A stretch of DNA of 64,000 nt. Origin: an uncultured Erythrobacter sp. (GTDB lineage: Bacteria > Pseudomonadota > Alphaproteobacteria > Sphingomonadales > Sphingomonadaceae). Under the pieces are notes generated by a model that saw nothing but the letters and a program-made list of their open reading frames with translations, made no database searches and was not told the origin of the DNA. The DNA lies in assembly GCA_947503275.1 (NCBI GenBank), contig CANNCZ010000002.1, positions 1,074,733-1,138,732 of the forward strand. The letters are read 5' to 3'. Positions 1-9,766 of the stretch are shown here, in pieces; within the stretch, counting starts at the first letter, position 1; every line of letters starts with the position of its first letter. Made by a program: the position numbers and the translations under genes.

Positions 1-412
1 GAACGCCGAAACCAGTTTGCACGACCATCAGGCCTGCATCGCAAAGCAGATCGACAAGATTGCTCAACGCTTTCCCGTTCAGCCAGGAAGGGCCATCGTC
101 ATAAGGGCCGTGTCGGCGAAAGTACGCCACACGCGCCGGGTTTCGATGGAAAAAGCAGCGGAGCGCGTTTGCTGATACCTTTCTCAGCAACTTCTCTCGA
201 TTGCGCTGATCCTGAGGCTTAAGTGCCCGCTTTCGATGCTCCACGCTTTCGATAAGCGGCTGAATTCGCGCCATCAAAGCTGCGCCTTCTGGCTCTCGAA
301 GATCGATGCGATGATCGAAAAAAGTTCCACTATGTGAGTATGGCCCAGCCCTAACTTCGGTTTTACCCGCCTCGTCTGTGTTGCCGATAGTTTTGTCCGC
401 AAGTTCGATCAT
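1..412 (-). CDS. Hypothetical protein, N-terminal part only (runs off left edge)
   Basis: Manual minus-strand translation from ATG at 412 stays open to position 1 (MIELADKTIGNTDEAGKTEVRAGPYSHSGTFFDHRIDLREPEGAAL...). Overlaps the stop of the upstream HTH ORF; not in the ORF track because it is truncated. Confidence 0.55.
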   Translation of the reverse strand, partial: MIELADKTIGNTDEAGKTEVRAGPYSHSGTFFDHRIDLREPEGAALMARIQPLIESVEHRKRALKPQDQRNREKLLRKVSANALRCFFHRNPARVAYFRRHGPYDDGPSWLNGKALSNLVDLLCDAGLMVVQTGFGV

Positions 413-627
413 CAGAGAGTTTCTCCCGACGAAACAAAATTGCTGACAAAATCCAGAACCTCAGACTTGAGATAGCGAGGCGACCGACCAATATAATGAG
501 GGTCAATCGCCAGGAAGTGAGGTTGGCCCTTTCGCCGCTTGTGCCTTTGTACGCGGACCCAAGAGGGCGAAAGAGCCAAGAGGTGAGCGACATCCCTGTC
601 GCTGTAGAACGACGGCTCAATTGACAT
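412..627 (-). CDS. Small helix-turn-helix / AlpA-excisionase-like DNA-binding protein
   Basis: MSIEPSFYSDRDVAHLLALSPSWVRVQRHKRRKGQPHFLAIDPHYIGRSPRYLKSEVLDFV has the MerR/AlpA-type 'DVAxLLxxSxxWVR...GRSPRYxxxEV' layout. ORF track start is 732; ATG at 627 is more plausible. Confidence 0.6.
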   Translation of the reverse strand: MSIEPSFYSDRDVAHLLALSPSWVRVQRHKRRKGQPHFLAIDPHYIGRSPRYLKSEVLDFVSNFVSSGETL

Positions 628-951
628 GAGCTTCTCCTTTATTGGACGAGTTTTTTCGCAGGACAGAGCGCATTGCACTGCCTGTGAAAAAGGGTTCTCG
701 TCGATTTTGAAAAAAGAAAGCCGAATTCCCAACTTTCTACCTATAGTATATCAGAATTGTTCACAAAAGTCAAGAACATTCTGAACGGTAAATCCGTTGA
801 GCAAGTGCGAAGGCTGAAAGAAGCTGATTGATCCCGGCGACTGTCTAGTAGTGAAAGTCTAGCAATTGTCGTGTGTTAGCGTTCCACTGCACAAGGCAAC
901 ACAAGACATGAGCCGCTCGCGCTATTCCGATTTCTTGGCTATCAGTGGGCG

Positions 952-1236
952 CTACGGTTCCGAGCGGAAGCCCCTGTAGACCCACCATCCCACGAGGCTG
1001 AGCACGAGCAAGAGGGTCGGCAATATGACCCCCATAGTTATGGCGAGTACCAGGTTTTCGAGCGTCATCATCAGCCAGTCTGTGTTGCCCTCAGCCTGAG
1101 CACGTTGGTAGCTCTGATAATTGGCGTACCCAACATAGCCCCACCAAGCGAACCAAGGCAGGCCAATAGCAATAGCTAGTCTCTTGATGCCTCGTCGAAT
1201 GCTCACTTGGGGTCCTCCAAGCGGCTGGGATAGCAA
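952..1236 (-). CDS. Small membrane protein, unknown function
   Basis: 94 aa with two hydrophobic segments; same strand and downstream of the res-like gene. Confidence 0.45.
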   Translation of the reverse strand: MLSQPLGGPQVSIRRGIKRLAIAIGLPWFAWWGYVGYANYQSYQRAQAEGNTDWLMMTLENLVLAITMGVILPTLLLVLSLVGWWVYRGFRSEP

Positions 1237-1303
1237 ACTGCCGTTGACAATTAGTTCTCGCTCAAGGCCGATTGATGGCGTTTTTGCTCAACCTTTGCTG
1301 ATC

Positions 1304-3901
1304 CTAATCGTACGGATTGCCAAATTCGCCCAGATAGGCGGCCTTGGCGCTCGCGGCTGAGCGTATCGATTCACGTACCGGAGGCAGTTGCAGGTCAAGA
1401 ACTCGGTACTTGCCGTCGATTTCCGATACGGCCTCGATCCTCCCAAACAAGTGTCCATGCCTTTCAGCATACGCGGCAAGGCCCTTCAACTTCGGAAGGC
1501 TGTCGGCCAGATGGTGTCCGTGTGGGTCCACTATATCCGCTGCGCACCCTTCATTCTCGCCATCGCTGAAGAACACAAAGTCCGGACGCATTATGCTTGG
1601 CTCCCCCGCATCGTCGTACACGATCCCGAGCGAATCCTGACTTGTGCGAGATGGATTTCGATACCACCCGATGCGCCCCTTCTTGGCCATCTCGATATCC
1701 AAAACGTGACGTTCCCAAGGATTCAGGTCATCCGGGAATTTGCCTCCATCATTGCACATCAAATGCCTATCGTAGGTCGGCAACGTCCTTTCGGTGCCAT
1801 CCGGGTCCTTGGCTTTGCTCATCTGAAGCCAAGCGTCGGGCAGGGTCAGCCGCACGTCAAACGGTGTGGCGCTAAGTTCGCTGATTTCCCGATAAGCTTC
1901 TTGCCGCTTGTCGGTGAGCTTTGCGATTGATGACTGGTATTCGCTGAGCCATTCATTGGCCAAGGCTTCCGCAGCCTTTTCCAACTTCACCTTCACCGCT
2001 TCAAGCAGGCCAAGTGCCGCAATATCGGTATGAGCATCGATGAGGGCTTCTTCATCATCCTCGGCGTCGTCATTAATCGCCGCCAAATGCTCGCTATAGC
2101 TCTTTGCCAGATCGGGGCTAATGATCCTGCCAGCACGTCGATATGCGTCCTCGATAACCGCGTAGTCAGCAGCCTCCACGAAGTCATCGAAGCTTGTGTC
2201 TCCGCTCGCAATATCGGCGGTTAGCGTCTTTCCTTCGACCGTGAGCACGTCCTGACGTGCCTTCGCAATGTCGCCAGCCAGATCGGAGCGCAGCCCGTCG
2301 AGCACCTTGTGCATGGCTGAGTGCGCCTTCTTGCCTGCATCCGGCAAAAGCCCGTCCAATGCCAATTCGTGTGCAAGCGCGGTAAGCCGCTTGACCGGAC
2401 GTGCAGTCTTCTTCGGAAGCGATTGGGAAGGCAGAGAGACAAACTTGTCCCAGACTGCTTGGGGAATCTCCGGATTGGGTATCAGGTCTACTGGCTGGAT
2501 CAGAACCCTCTTGAGCGGCGTGTCACCCTCAACCTCATTGCCCGACATTATAGCCTTGGCTACCGCCTCGACTGCAACCTTGTCGAAGCGGGGCAACAGG
2601 CAATCTACAGCGTTTAGCTGGTCATTGCCCGGAATGCGCCGCGCGAGCGGAGAGCGGACCATTCGACCGAGAAGCTGCGTAATGTGGGTCTTGTCGCTCG
2701 CTGCGCGGAAGGACACCATCACTTCGGCGCGAGGACAGTCCCAGCCGGTGCTGATTGCATCCTTGGCGATAAGGATTTGAATATCATCGCGTTCCTGCAC
2801 TCGCTCCGGTTCAATGTAGGGGACAGAGTGGCTACCGAATTGTTCGGTTCGATGCTCGCCAAGGACGTTGGCAATGCAATTCGGTGGCAAATCAGGCCAC
2901 GTCTCGAAAATAGTATCGAGCCAGCGCCCAATCTCATTGTGATCGGGATTGTTCGGAACCTGGAGCACCATGAGCGGCTGGACCAGTTCACCGTTGCCTT
3001 GCTCTGCGCTGTAGTCTGCCCAAGCCTTGGACATAACCCGCAGGCGTTCCGTCCCTCGGCGCAACAGGACGGTCGTGAAGTCGCCTATCTCGTCAGGAAC
3101 GTCGAGTTTGATCGTATCCTTGATTAGCCCGCTGTCCTGCACTTTCTTGGCATCGACCACGACATTGGGAAGCGTACTGCGTTCCGTCATGTCCTGCATC
3201 GCATCGTTGAAACGCTGCACGGTCGCGGAAATACCCCAGACAATCGGAACGCCGGGAACCGAGCCTGTGCCGTTGATGAGTTGCTTTACGATTGTAGGTT
3301 TGCCGCGTTCCGCGCTGCTGCCCCCGTCGCGCATCCCACGGTGCGCTTCATCGAGCACCAGATAGAGCGTCAAGTCCGTGTCCTCGATAGTGTTCTGGAT
3401 CGTGTCCCAGATCGTGTGCGATCGAAGATCAGGCATCAGGCGTTCGCCTGTGGCGGTCTTCTCCAGTCCCTCATCATCGGGATCGTGACCCCGCACCAAG
3501 AGGCTCTTCTTTCCCAGCTTTTGGGTGTTGAGAAAATAGACCTTCCCCGCTTCGAATTTCTCGCGGCTGAAGGTGTTCTCCACCGTCACCAGATCGGAAA
3601 CGGTCAGCTTGTCTGAAGCCTGGAGCAACCGCCACTTCGATTGCTCGTTTAGGGACGGATCATCGCTGAACCAGATGACCACTGCGCCCGGATCGGGTTC
3701 GAAATTGTGATCGTCATTGCCGTAGAACAGCGCCTCGAACACCGCCGCAGCCATGACGGTCTTGCCCGCACCCGTCGTTGCAGTGAGCGAGAAAGCGTTC
3801 TTGCGCTTCCACTCACCTTGCCAGTCATGCCTTGCCTGCCTGAGCCGCAACAGGGCCGTTGCAACCGCTTCGTCCTGATAATCCTTCAGCGTGAACTTCA
3901 T
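1304..3901 (-). CDS. DEAD/DEAH-box helicase, Type III restriction Res-like subunit
   Basis: Walker A TATTGAGKTVMAAAV, DEAH box LVLDEAHRG, STGWDCPRAEVMVSFR and QLLGRMVRSP helicase motifs; 3-nt gap after the mod stop. Confidence 0.85.
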   Translation of the reverse strand: MKFTLKDYQDEAVATALLRLRQARHDWQGEWKRKNAFSLTATTGAGKTVMAAAVFEALFYGNDDHNFEPDPGAVVIWFSDDPSLNEQSKWRLLQASDKLTVSDLVTVENTFSREKFEAGKVYFLNTQKLGKKSLLVRGHDPDDEGLEKTATGERLMPDLRSHTIWDTIQNTIEDTDLTLYLVLDEAHRGMRDGGSSAERGKPTIVKQLINGTGSVPGVPIVWGISATVQRFNDAMQDMTERSTLPNVVVDAKKVQDSGLIKDTIKLDVPDEIGDFTTVLLRRGTERLRVMSKAWADYSAEQGNGELVQPLMVLQVPNNPDHNEIGRWLDTIFETWPDLPPNCIANVLGEHRTEQFGSHSVPYIEPERVQERDDIQILIAKDAISTGWDCPRAEVMVSFRAASDKTHITQLLGRMVRSPLARRIPGNDQLNAVDCLLPRFDKVAVEAVAKAIMSGNEVEGDTPLKRVLIQPVDLIPNPEIPQAVWDKFVSLPSQSLPKKTARPVKRLTALAHELALDGLLPDAGKKAHSAMHKVLDGLRSDLAGDIAKARQDVLTVEGKTLTADIASGDTSFDDFVEAADYAVIEDAYRRAGRIISPDLAKSYSEHLAAINDDAEDDEEALIDAHTDIAALGLLEAVKVKLEKAAEALANEWLSEYQSSIAKLTDKRQEAYREISELSATPFDVRLTLPDAWLQMSKAKDPDGTERTLPTYDRHLMCNDGGKFPDDLNPWERHVLDIEMAKKGRIGWYRNPSRTSQDSLGIVYDDAGEPSIMRPDFVFFSDGENEGCAADIVDPHGHHLADSLPKLKGLAAYAERHGHLFGRIEAVSEIDGKYRVLDLQLPPVRESIRSAASAKAAYLGEFGNPYD

Positions 3902-3904
3902 GGC

Positions 3905-6079
3905 TCAGCGCCCCATCGAGAATTTGAAGTTGGTTAGATACGATTCGTACAGCCGCACTGGCTCAACCATGTCGGGAAGCTGTCGAACTACGGATTGGAA
4001 GCGCCGCTCATCATCGGTGACGATATAGGCAATGCGAAGGTTGCCCTTCTCGACAACCGCTTCGGCAAACGGTGTTGCCTTATCCAGGTCGATCAAAAGC
4101 CCGTAGCGATCTGCGACCTCCCAGCCGTTTGTCGGGAGTTTGTCGATCCGGCTTCCTTCACTTCCGGCGCGCATCCACAGCAGCGGTGCAATGCGCTCGA
4201 AGGCGCGATTGTGGCTGACAGCTACAGGGGTTTCATAGGTGAGCGTGAAAAACTCGGCATTTTCCTCGAAGCCATCCGCCATCGGAAACTCGTCCGTAAA
4301 CTTGTAATCGCCCTTGATCGGCTGGCCTTCCGGAGTTTCGCCTGTGATCGCGGCCTTGATCCGGGGCTTTGTGATGTAGTCGCAAATGCCCCATTGCTCC
4401 CAATCGGGGTCACCGGGACGCAGGCCATCTTGGCGGAGCTTGGCCTGCTCATCTGCGCTGACTTCGTTATTGGTGACTGAGATGCACTGCCGCTGCCCTC
4501 CATCCTGTTTGTTTAGGCGTGCTAAGGCGTGAGCAGTCGTTCCTGACCCGGAGAAAAAATCGAGCACTTTCGCATCCTGCTTGTCGAAAAGGAAAAAACG
4601 AAGTGCATCTTCGACGGCATACAAAGACTTTGGAAACGGAAAGCTCCGCCCCGGCAAGAGTTGCTCCAAAATGCCTGAACCATGTTCTGAAGCATTGTGG
4701 GACTCAATCTTCCATTGGGTAGGTGCTATTCGTTCATCCCCGTCTTCAATCTGAAAGGCGATGACGGAGCCATCATGGGCGTATCCTTCAATCTCAAATG
4801 TGTCTGACAATACCGCTTCATAAGCTCCATCAGGCAGATAGTTCACGACGAAACCATAGGAAGTCGCCCTCCCAAGCCTAATACGGCCTTGCTTGATCCT
4901 CGCCCTCAACTCGGCAGCCGAAATCTGCCAGCGGCCCTGATCGCCATTCCGGCGGATGGGCAAAATCGGAACTAATCCCTCCTTTTTCGGAGCTTCATCA
5001 ATGCCTAGGGGAAGAGCTTCCCCTACCTCCACGATCACCTTAGAAACGGGATCGGCATAGATTGGATAGAACATCGACTCACGGTCAGTGCGCGCGGCTT
5101 CTGATCCACGCCGCATCATAGAAGTCCAAGCGGGCTCAATTCGCTTCGCACTTGCTTCTTCTTCATCCTCGTCCAGCTTCGGGATTTTCGACGTTCCGCT
5201 GACGATTGATGACGGCGACCATTCTTTGCTCAAGCGCAGCCGCTTCGGTGCAGCGTCACCCAACATTACAAAGAATAGATATTCATCTGCTCGCCGAAAG
5301 CCACCCGCTACCGAGACACCTTTCGGATTGATCACGCTCGACACCATTTGGATGCGGGCTTCAGGAAATATCTGGGGAAGGAGCAGTCCGAGCCGCAGAA
5401 ACTCGCGGGCGTCGATGGTCACGATCAAGACCGAACGACTTGGATTCAGAAGTTCCCTCGCCAAGAATAGTCTTCGCTCGATCATCGCGAGCCACTTCGA
5501 ATGGCGATATACGTCTTCTTTTTCGACATAGGAATTATTGTATTTCCAGTCCGTCGCACCGGAATTGTATGGCGGGTCGATATAGATCGCGTCCAACTTG
5601 CCGCGATGGGTGAACGTTAGTGCCTCGAGCGCATGAAAATTCTCGCCATTGATCACGGTGTGAAATGGCTTGTCGCCGCCGCGTTCAACCTTTCCGGTGC
5701 TGACAAGGCCGGGATAGATGTAATCCCGAAACTCGGCCACCACGACCAGATCGGCAACAGCGGATTCAGCGGTTTCCGGCTCGTCGGTGTAAAGCAGGGA
5801 TAGCTTGGCCATCCGCTCTGATCCTTTTCCCGCGAGGCTCGTCACTTTCCAAAGGCGCTGATCGCCTCTCTTGGTCGATCCACGTTCAGGCAGGATGCGC
5901 ACTTTGTCGCCCTTGCGGATCGGGCGACCGGGCAACTCCACATTCTCCGGGCGGTGGCGTTCGAAATTCAGGCCAAAGGCTCTCCGCGATGAGAGCGCCT
6001 TGAACTCCCGCTCAAGCTCCCTCCCCAGATCGGCATCCTTGGCCTTTGCCCTCGCAATCAGTTCAGTCAGACGCGACAT
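3905..6079 (-). CDS. Site-specific DNA-methyltransferase (adenine-specific), Type III Mod-like, beta class
   Basis: DAIYIDPPYNSGATDWKYNN (DPPY motif) N-terminal to DFFSGSGTTAHAL (SAM-binding motif), the beta-class order. Confidence 0.88.
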   Translation of the reverse strand: MSRLTELIARAKAKDADLGRELEREFKALSSRRAFGLNFERHRPENVELPGRPIRKGDKVRILPERGSTKRGDQRLWKVTSLAGKGSERMAKLSLLYTDEPETAESAVADLVVVAEFRDYIYPGLVSTGKVERGGDKPFHTVINGENFHALEALTFTHRGKLDAIYIDPPYNSGATDWKYNNSYVEKEDVYRHSKWLAMIERRLFLARELLNPSRSVLIVTIDAREFLRLGLLLPQIFPEARIQMVSSVINPKGVSVAGGFRRADEYLFFVMLGDAAPKRLRLSKEWSPSSIVSGTSKIPKLDEDEEEASAKRIEPAWTSMMRRGSEAARTDRESMFYPIYADPVSKVIVEVGEALPLGIDEAPKKEGLVPILPIRRNGDQGRWQISAAELRARIKQGRIRLGRATSYGFVVNYLPDGAYEAVLSDTFEIEGYAHDGSVIAFQIEDGDERIAPTQWKIESHNASEHGSGILEQLLPGRSFPFPKSLYAVEDALRFFLFDKQDAKVLDFFSGSGTTAHALARLNKQDGGQRQCISVTNNEVSADEQAKLRQDGLRPGDPDWEQWGICDYITKPRIKAAITGETPEGQPIKGDYKFTDEFPMADGFEENAEFFTLTYETPVAVSHNRAFERIAPLLWMRAGSEGSRIDKLPTNGWEVADRYGLLIDLDKATPFAEAVVEKGNLRIAYIVTDDERRFQSVVRQLPDMVEPVRLYESYLTNFKFSMGR

Positions 6080-6113
6080 TCAATTCCCTTGTCGGTTCGG
6101 CTTGGCAGGCGGA

Positions 6114-7808
6114 TCATTCTTCCTCGCCCTCAAGCTCCCAATTCTCAATCAGCACGTCCAGCAACTGCTCCTGACGCGCTTGCAGGATCGCAGGCGTCCA
6201 TTTCTTCTTGGAGAGAACCTGACTGGTCAGCGCGTAGGACGATACGTCGCTCTTGCCCTTGAAGTAGGTATCGCACTTTTTGTCGAAATCGTAGTTCTGC
6301 GCCGCGCTGTTCTTCTTCTTGTTTAGCGGAACGAGATTGGCAAGGCGATGCACCCAGGCTTTGCGCTGATCGCCATCCGGCCACCATTTGGCCCACTCGG
6401 AATCGTCATCCACCGTTTGCGGCAAGACGTGTTCGATGGTGAGAATTTTGGGATCATAGGTGGCCGCGCCATCCGCAATGAATGAATCGAGACGGAGCAG
6501 CAGATAGTTCCTTCGGCGTGGTGTGAACTCGTACACATTGCCATCAAGCGTATCTCGGAACAGTTCCATCTCGTCCTCGTCGAGGTGGAGCCAGTCCATA
6601 TCGTCTAGCTCCTTGCCCTCTTCGATTTCTGCGATGAGATTGCCGAAGATTTCGATGCGCTCATTCACGTAGATACGGCAGACGTGCATGTACGCAGCCA
6701 GCCGCTCAAGCCGTTGAAAGAAGTCCGCCAGGAGCGCGGGGCTGTTCTTGTGCTTCTTGAGAAACAGCATGGCGGGCGGAATCCAGTCCGAATTGTCGAT
6801 CCGGTTGAGCCAGGTGATGTAGAAGTTGACCGTCTCGGCATGGCTAACCGCAGTGTACGAGGCCTTGCGAATGTCCTCCAGCGCGTCGGCGTAAGGCTCC
6901 AGCACGTCATCGATGAATTTTCGAGGGTCCGGATTGTCGGGCAGAACATGGAGACGGAATTCCTCCAGCAATGTCCGTTTCGCCTTCTCCTTGGCATAGA
7001 TCATCCTGAGATAGGTGAAGAGGTCGCGGAAGCCATCGCGGGTTAGCTCGACCTCCATTTCCTCCCATTTGTCGTTGTACTCCTGACGATCCTCTTCCCC
7101 GGTAATCTTGCCAATGATGTCGGCCTTGATGATGTCTGTCGGCTGCAAATCCAGACCTCGGCTGTTCATGACCGAAAAGACCCGGAATGCCGAAGCCTCG
7201 TTGGGGGTGGCTACGGCTACAAGGAAGCAGCGGGTGAGCAGGAAGCTTGCAAACTCAAGCAACTCCTCAGGAGTGTCGAAAGCAGCCTCCACCGATTTCC
7301 GCAAGTGAACCGCGTTACGCAGGATATTGGCGCGAGCCTCATTCTCGACAGCGGACTCATCAAGTTCGGCAAGTTCGTCCAGCCTGAATTCCTGCACATA
7401 CTTCCGGAAGAATGCCTTGTCGCGCTCCCGCAAGGTTAGGCGGGGTTTGGGATCGATCTTTTCCGCCTTCTTTCCAGGCTCGACAACATAACCCTTCAAC
7501 TCGTCCTTGTTTGCTCCATCGTGGACCGACGAGAGAACCGAAAAGAGGATGGTGAGCGTGGTGAGACGCTGCTGACCATCGATGACCTCCGCAAGAGGCC
7601 TGTCCTCGTTCTTGATTAGAACGATGCTACCAAGGAAGTAGCCTTCTTCGTCCTCGGTTTCGTAGAACGACTTCAGGTCGTCAAATAGTTCGGAAGCCTG
7701 ATCGACAGTCCATGCGTACGGCCTTTGGTACGAGGGGATGACATATTCGAACTCTGAACTGAATATCTTGGAGAGTGGATATTCCGCACCGCTGATTTTC
7801 TTCGACAT
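6114..7808 (-). CDS. DUF262 / DUF1524 (GmrSD-like) domain protein
   Basis: IPSYQRPYAW, EVIDGQQRLTTLT (DUF262 DGQQR motif), TIEHVLPQ and HRLANLVPLNKKKNSAAQN (DUF1524 HNH-type). Start taken at MSKKISGAEYPLSKIF. Confidence 0.85.
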   Translation of the reverse strand: MSKKISGAEYPLSKIFSSEFEYVIPSYQRPYAWTVDQASELFDDLKSFYETEDEEGYFLGSIVLIKNEDRPLAEVIDGQQRLTTLTILFSVLSSVHDGANKDELKGYVVEPGKKAEKIDPKPRLTLRERDKAFFRKYVQEFRLDELAELDESAVENEARANILRNAVHLRKSVEAAFDTPEELLEFASFLLTRCFLVAVATPNEASAFRVFSVMNSRGLDLQPTDIIKADIIGKITGEEDRQEYNDKWEEMEVELTRDGFRDLFTYLRMIYAKEKAKRTLLEEFRLHVLPDNPDPRKFIDDVLEPYADALEDIRKASYTAVSHAETVNFYITWLNRIDNSDWIPPAMLFLKKHKNSPALLADFFQRLERLAAYMHVCRIYVNERIEIFGNLIAEIEEGKELDDMDWLHLDEDEMELFRDTLDGNVYEFTPRRRNYLLLRLDSFIADGAATYDPKILTIEHVLPQTVDDDSEWAKWWPDGDQRKAWVHRLANLVPLNKKKNSAAQNYDFDKKCDTYFKGKSDVSSYALTSQVLSKKKWTPAILQARQEQLLDVLIENWELEGEEE

Positions 7809-8254
7809 TTGTGTCATTCCGCCCTGTTTCATGATCGATATAGCAACGCTCGATCACGCTAGACCCAAAGATTGCCCGGAGTTGAGTAGCATTATGTCTC
7901 GGCATTTCGGAAGGGCCTATCTGCTTAGCTAAGGCATTCTTTTCTTTGGTGCGAAGGTCACACAGTCATCCATCTTGTTCTGCCTCTGTTTGCGGCCCAC
8001 GCTTCACTTTTGGAGTGCGTCGGTCTGGCGCGTGGGAATGCCCGCTCTTTTCGCTGTCGCTGGCTCCGCACCGCCCTCCCATTTCAAGATCACATTAATA
8101 CGAAGGATTGGACAGCTACGGCTTCATGCACCTGTATTGAAAATTGGGGATTGGGCTTGGGTCGATGCCGTTGGTGAAGACATGAGAGGCGGAACCTTTG
8201 GCTTCAGCGAGTGTCTTCCGCGTCAAAACAAATTCTCTCGGAAGTCAGTCGCTC

Positions 8255-9559
8255 TCATTCAGCCACGCCTCCATTTGTGCTTGGTGCGGAATCTGGACTG
8301 TCGGCTGGCCCTTGGTGCTGGCTGGCTTTTCGCCCTAAGCCGAATTTCTGAGCAGCTTCCTTGTCGCCGCGATCAACCGCGTAGTGCTTTGAGAGCATAG
8401 CTGTGCCTTTGTGGCCTAATCGGCCTGCAACCGTACGCGGGTCCACGTTGTTGCGGATGAGCATTGAGGCGTGTGTCCTCCGAAGGTCGTGCAGGCGCAC
8501 ATCTTTGAGGCCAGTCTCAGCCCACAATCGGGTTAGCGCCCGCTTGGCAGTGGTCAACGATACAGGGAAAAGTCGGTCGTCACCCTCTGTGCGCTCCAAG
8601 CCGCGAAGTTGCTCTAGTATTCGCTCCATCTCCGGTGTGCAGGTAATGGTACGGCCTTTTTCTGTTTTCGTTGTCGCCTTCGGAATTTCGATTTCGGTAT
8701 GACCCTCAGCGATCTTTCGCACGTTCCCGAAGCGCAGCCCAAGGATTTCGCCGCGTCTCATGCCGGAGTGGAGCGCCCACATGATGAAATGCCGGAGCCA
8801 TCCCCTGATCTGCTGTGTATGGACTTCCTTGTTTTCCTCTTGCTCGGCTTCGATCCGCTCCGCAGTGGCCAAGATCGTCTCAATCTCTTCGTCAGTCACA
8901 TATCTCTGGCGAGGCTCATCCGCGCCCTTCAACTTATCAGCGCGCCGCGATGGGTTCTGATCGATTATCCCAACGCGCACCGCATCGTTCATTATGGCAT
9001 TGAAGGTCGCCAGTTGTCGCTTCACGGTTGCAGCGGATAACGTTCTACGCTGGGAGGAAATCCAAGCATTGATGTCTCTTGGCGTGATTGCATCAAGAGC
9101 AAGTTGCCCAAACGTTGGTGCCAACGCTTTCTCTACGTGGCCCTTAGTAACCCCGTATCCCCGTAGGGTCGGTTGCCGACGCTCCAGCCAACGTGCAGCA
9201 TAGTCCGCGAACGTGTCCGCTTGTTGAGGCTCGATAGATTCTCCTTTGTCAGCGAGGCGTTGAAGGCGGTCACGCTCCTGTACGAGTTCCGGCCAATCCC
9301 AAGAGGTGCGTTTGCCAAGCTTGTGTTCAACGGACTCGCCAGGGCGGATTGAGCGTCCCCTATAAAGCCCACCCCTTGGGAATCTGATCTTGACCCATAC
9401 GGTGAAGTCTCTTGCGCCGCGAAAGAGGCCTATGCCCTCACAATACAGCGGGCGCTTGCTCATGACTTTCGGGAGAGAAGATTCGAGTTCCTCGAATTGC
9501 GCGTATTTTCGCGGTCTGCCGCGAGGTCGTGAGGCTGTAGGTGTTTCGGGCTTTTGCAT
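8255..9559 (-). CDS. Tyrosine recombinase / phage-type site-specific integrase
   Basis: LHSGMRRGEILGLRF (Arg), HDLRRTHASML (HxxR), GRLGHKGTAMLSKHYAV (H...Y). ORF opens to 9652; start at 9559 (MQKPETP) is an alternative because 9580-9653 holds an inverted repeat. Confidence 0.9.
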   Translation of the reverse strand: MQKPETPTASRPRGRPRKYAQFEELESSLPKVMSKRPLYCEGIGLFRGARDFTVWVKIRFPRGGLYRGRSIRPGESVEHKLGKRTSWDWPELVQERDRLQRLADKGESIEPQQADTFADYAARWLERRQPTLRGYGVTKGHVEKALAPTFGQLALDAITPRDINAWISSQRRTLSAATVKRQLATFNAIMNDAVRVGIIDQNPSRRADKLKGADEPRQRYVTDEEIETILATAERIEAEQEENKEVHTQQIRGWLRHFIMWALHSGMRRGEILGLRFGNVRKIAEGHTEIEIPKATTKTEKGRTITCTPEMERILEQLRGLERTEGDDRLFPVSLTTAKRALTRLWAETGLKDVRLHDLRRTHASMLIRNNVDPRTVAGRLGHKGTAMLSKHYAVDRGDKEAAQKFGLGRKASQHQGPADSPDSAPSTNGGVAE

Positions 9560-9579
9560 CTTGGGTGGCTCGTGTTGCC

Positions 9580-9653
9580 AGTGGGGAATTAAGTGGGGTA
9601 TAGGCATATCCTCACAAAATTGTGAAGCAGAAACACCCCACCAAATCCCCACT
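9580..9653. repeat. Near-perfect inverted repeat at the integrase 5' end (candidate operator or Int/Xis arm site)
   Basis: AGTGGGGAATTAAGTGGGGT (from 9580) against ACCCCACCAAATCCCCACT (to 9653); inner palindrome TCACAA-AA-TTGTGA at 9612-9625. Confidence 0.6.
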
Positions 9654-9766
9654 CGGAACGGCTAGAAACTCCAGAAATTCGCTATAACTGCAATAACCAT
9701 AGTCGGTTGATCGATACGCTCCACCCTCGAACGATAGTAACGACGTGATCGCTTGGGAACAGGTGG

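Noticed and set aside
7975-8400. 141-aa plus-strand ORF right of the DUF262 gene
   Set aside because: Overlaps the integrase C-terminus in antisense and has no recognisable domain.
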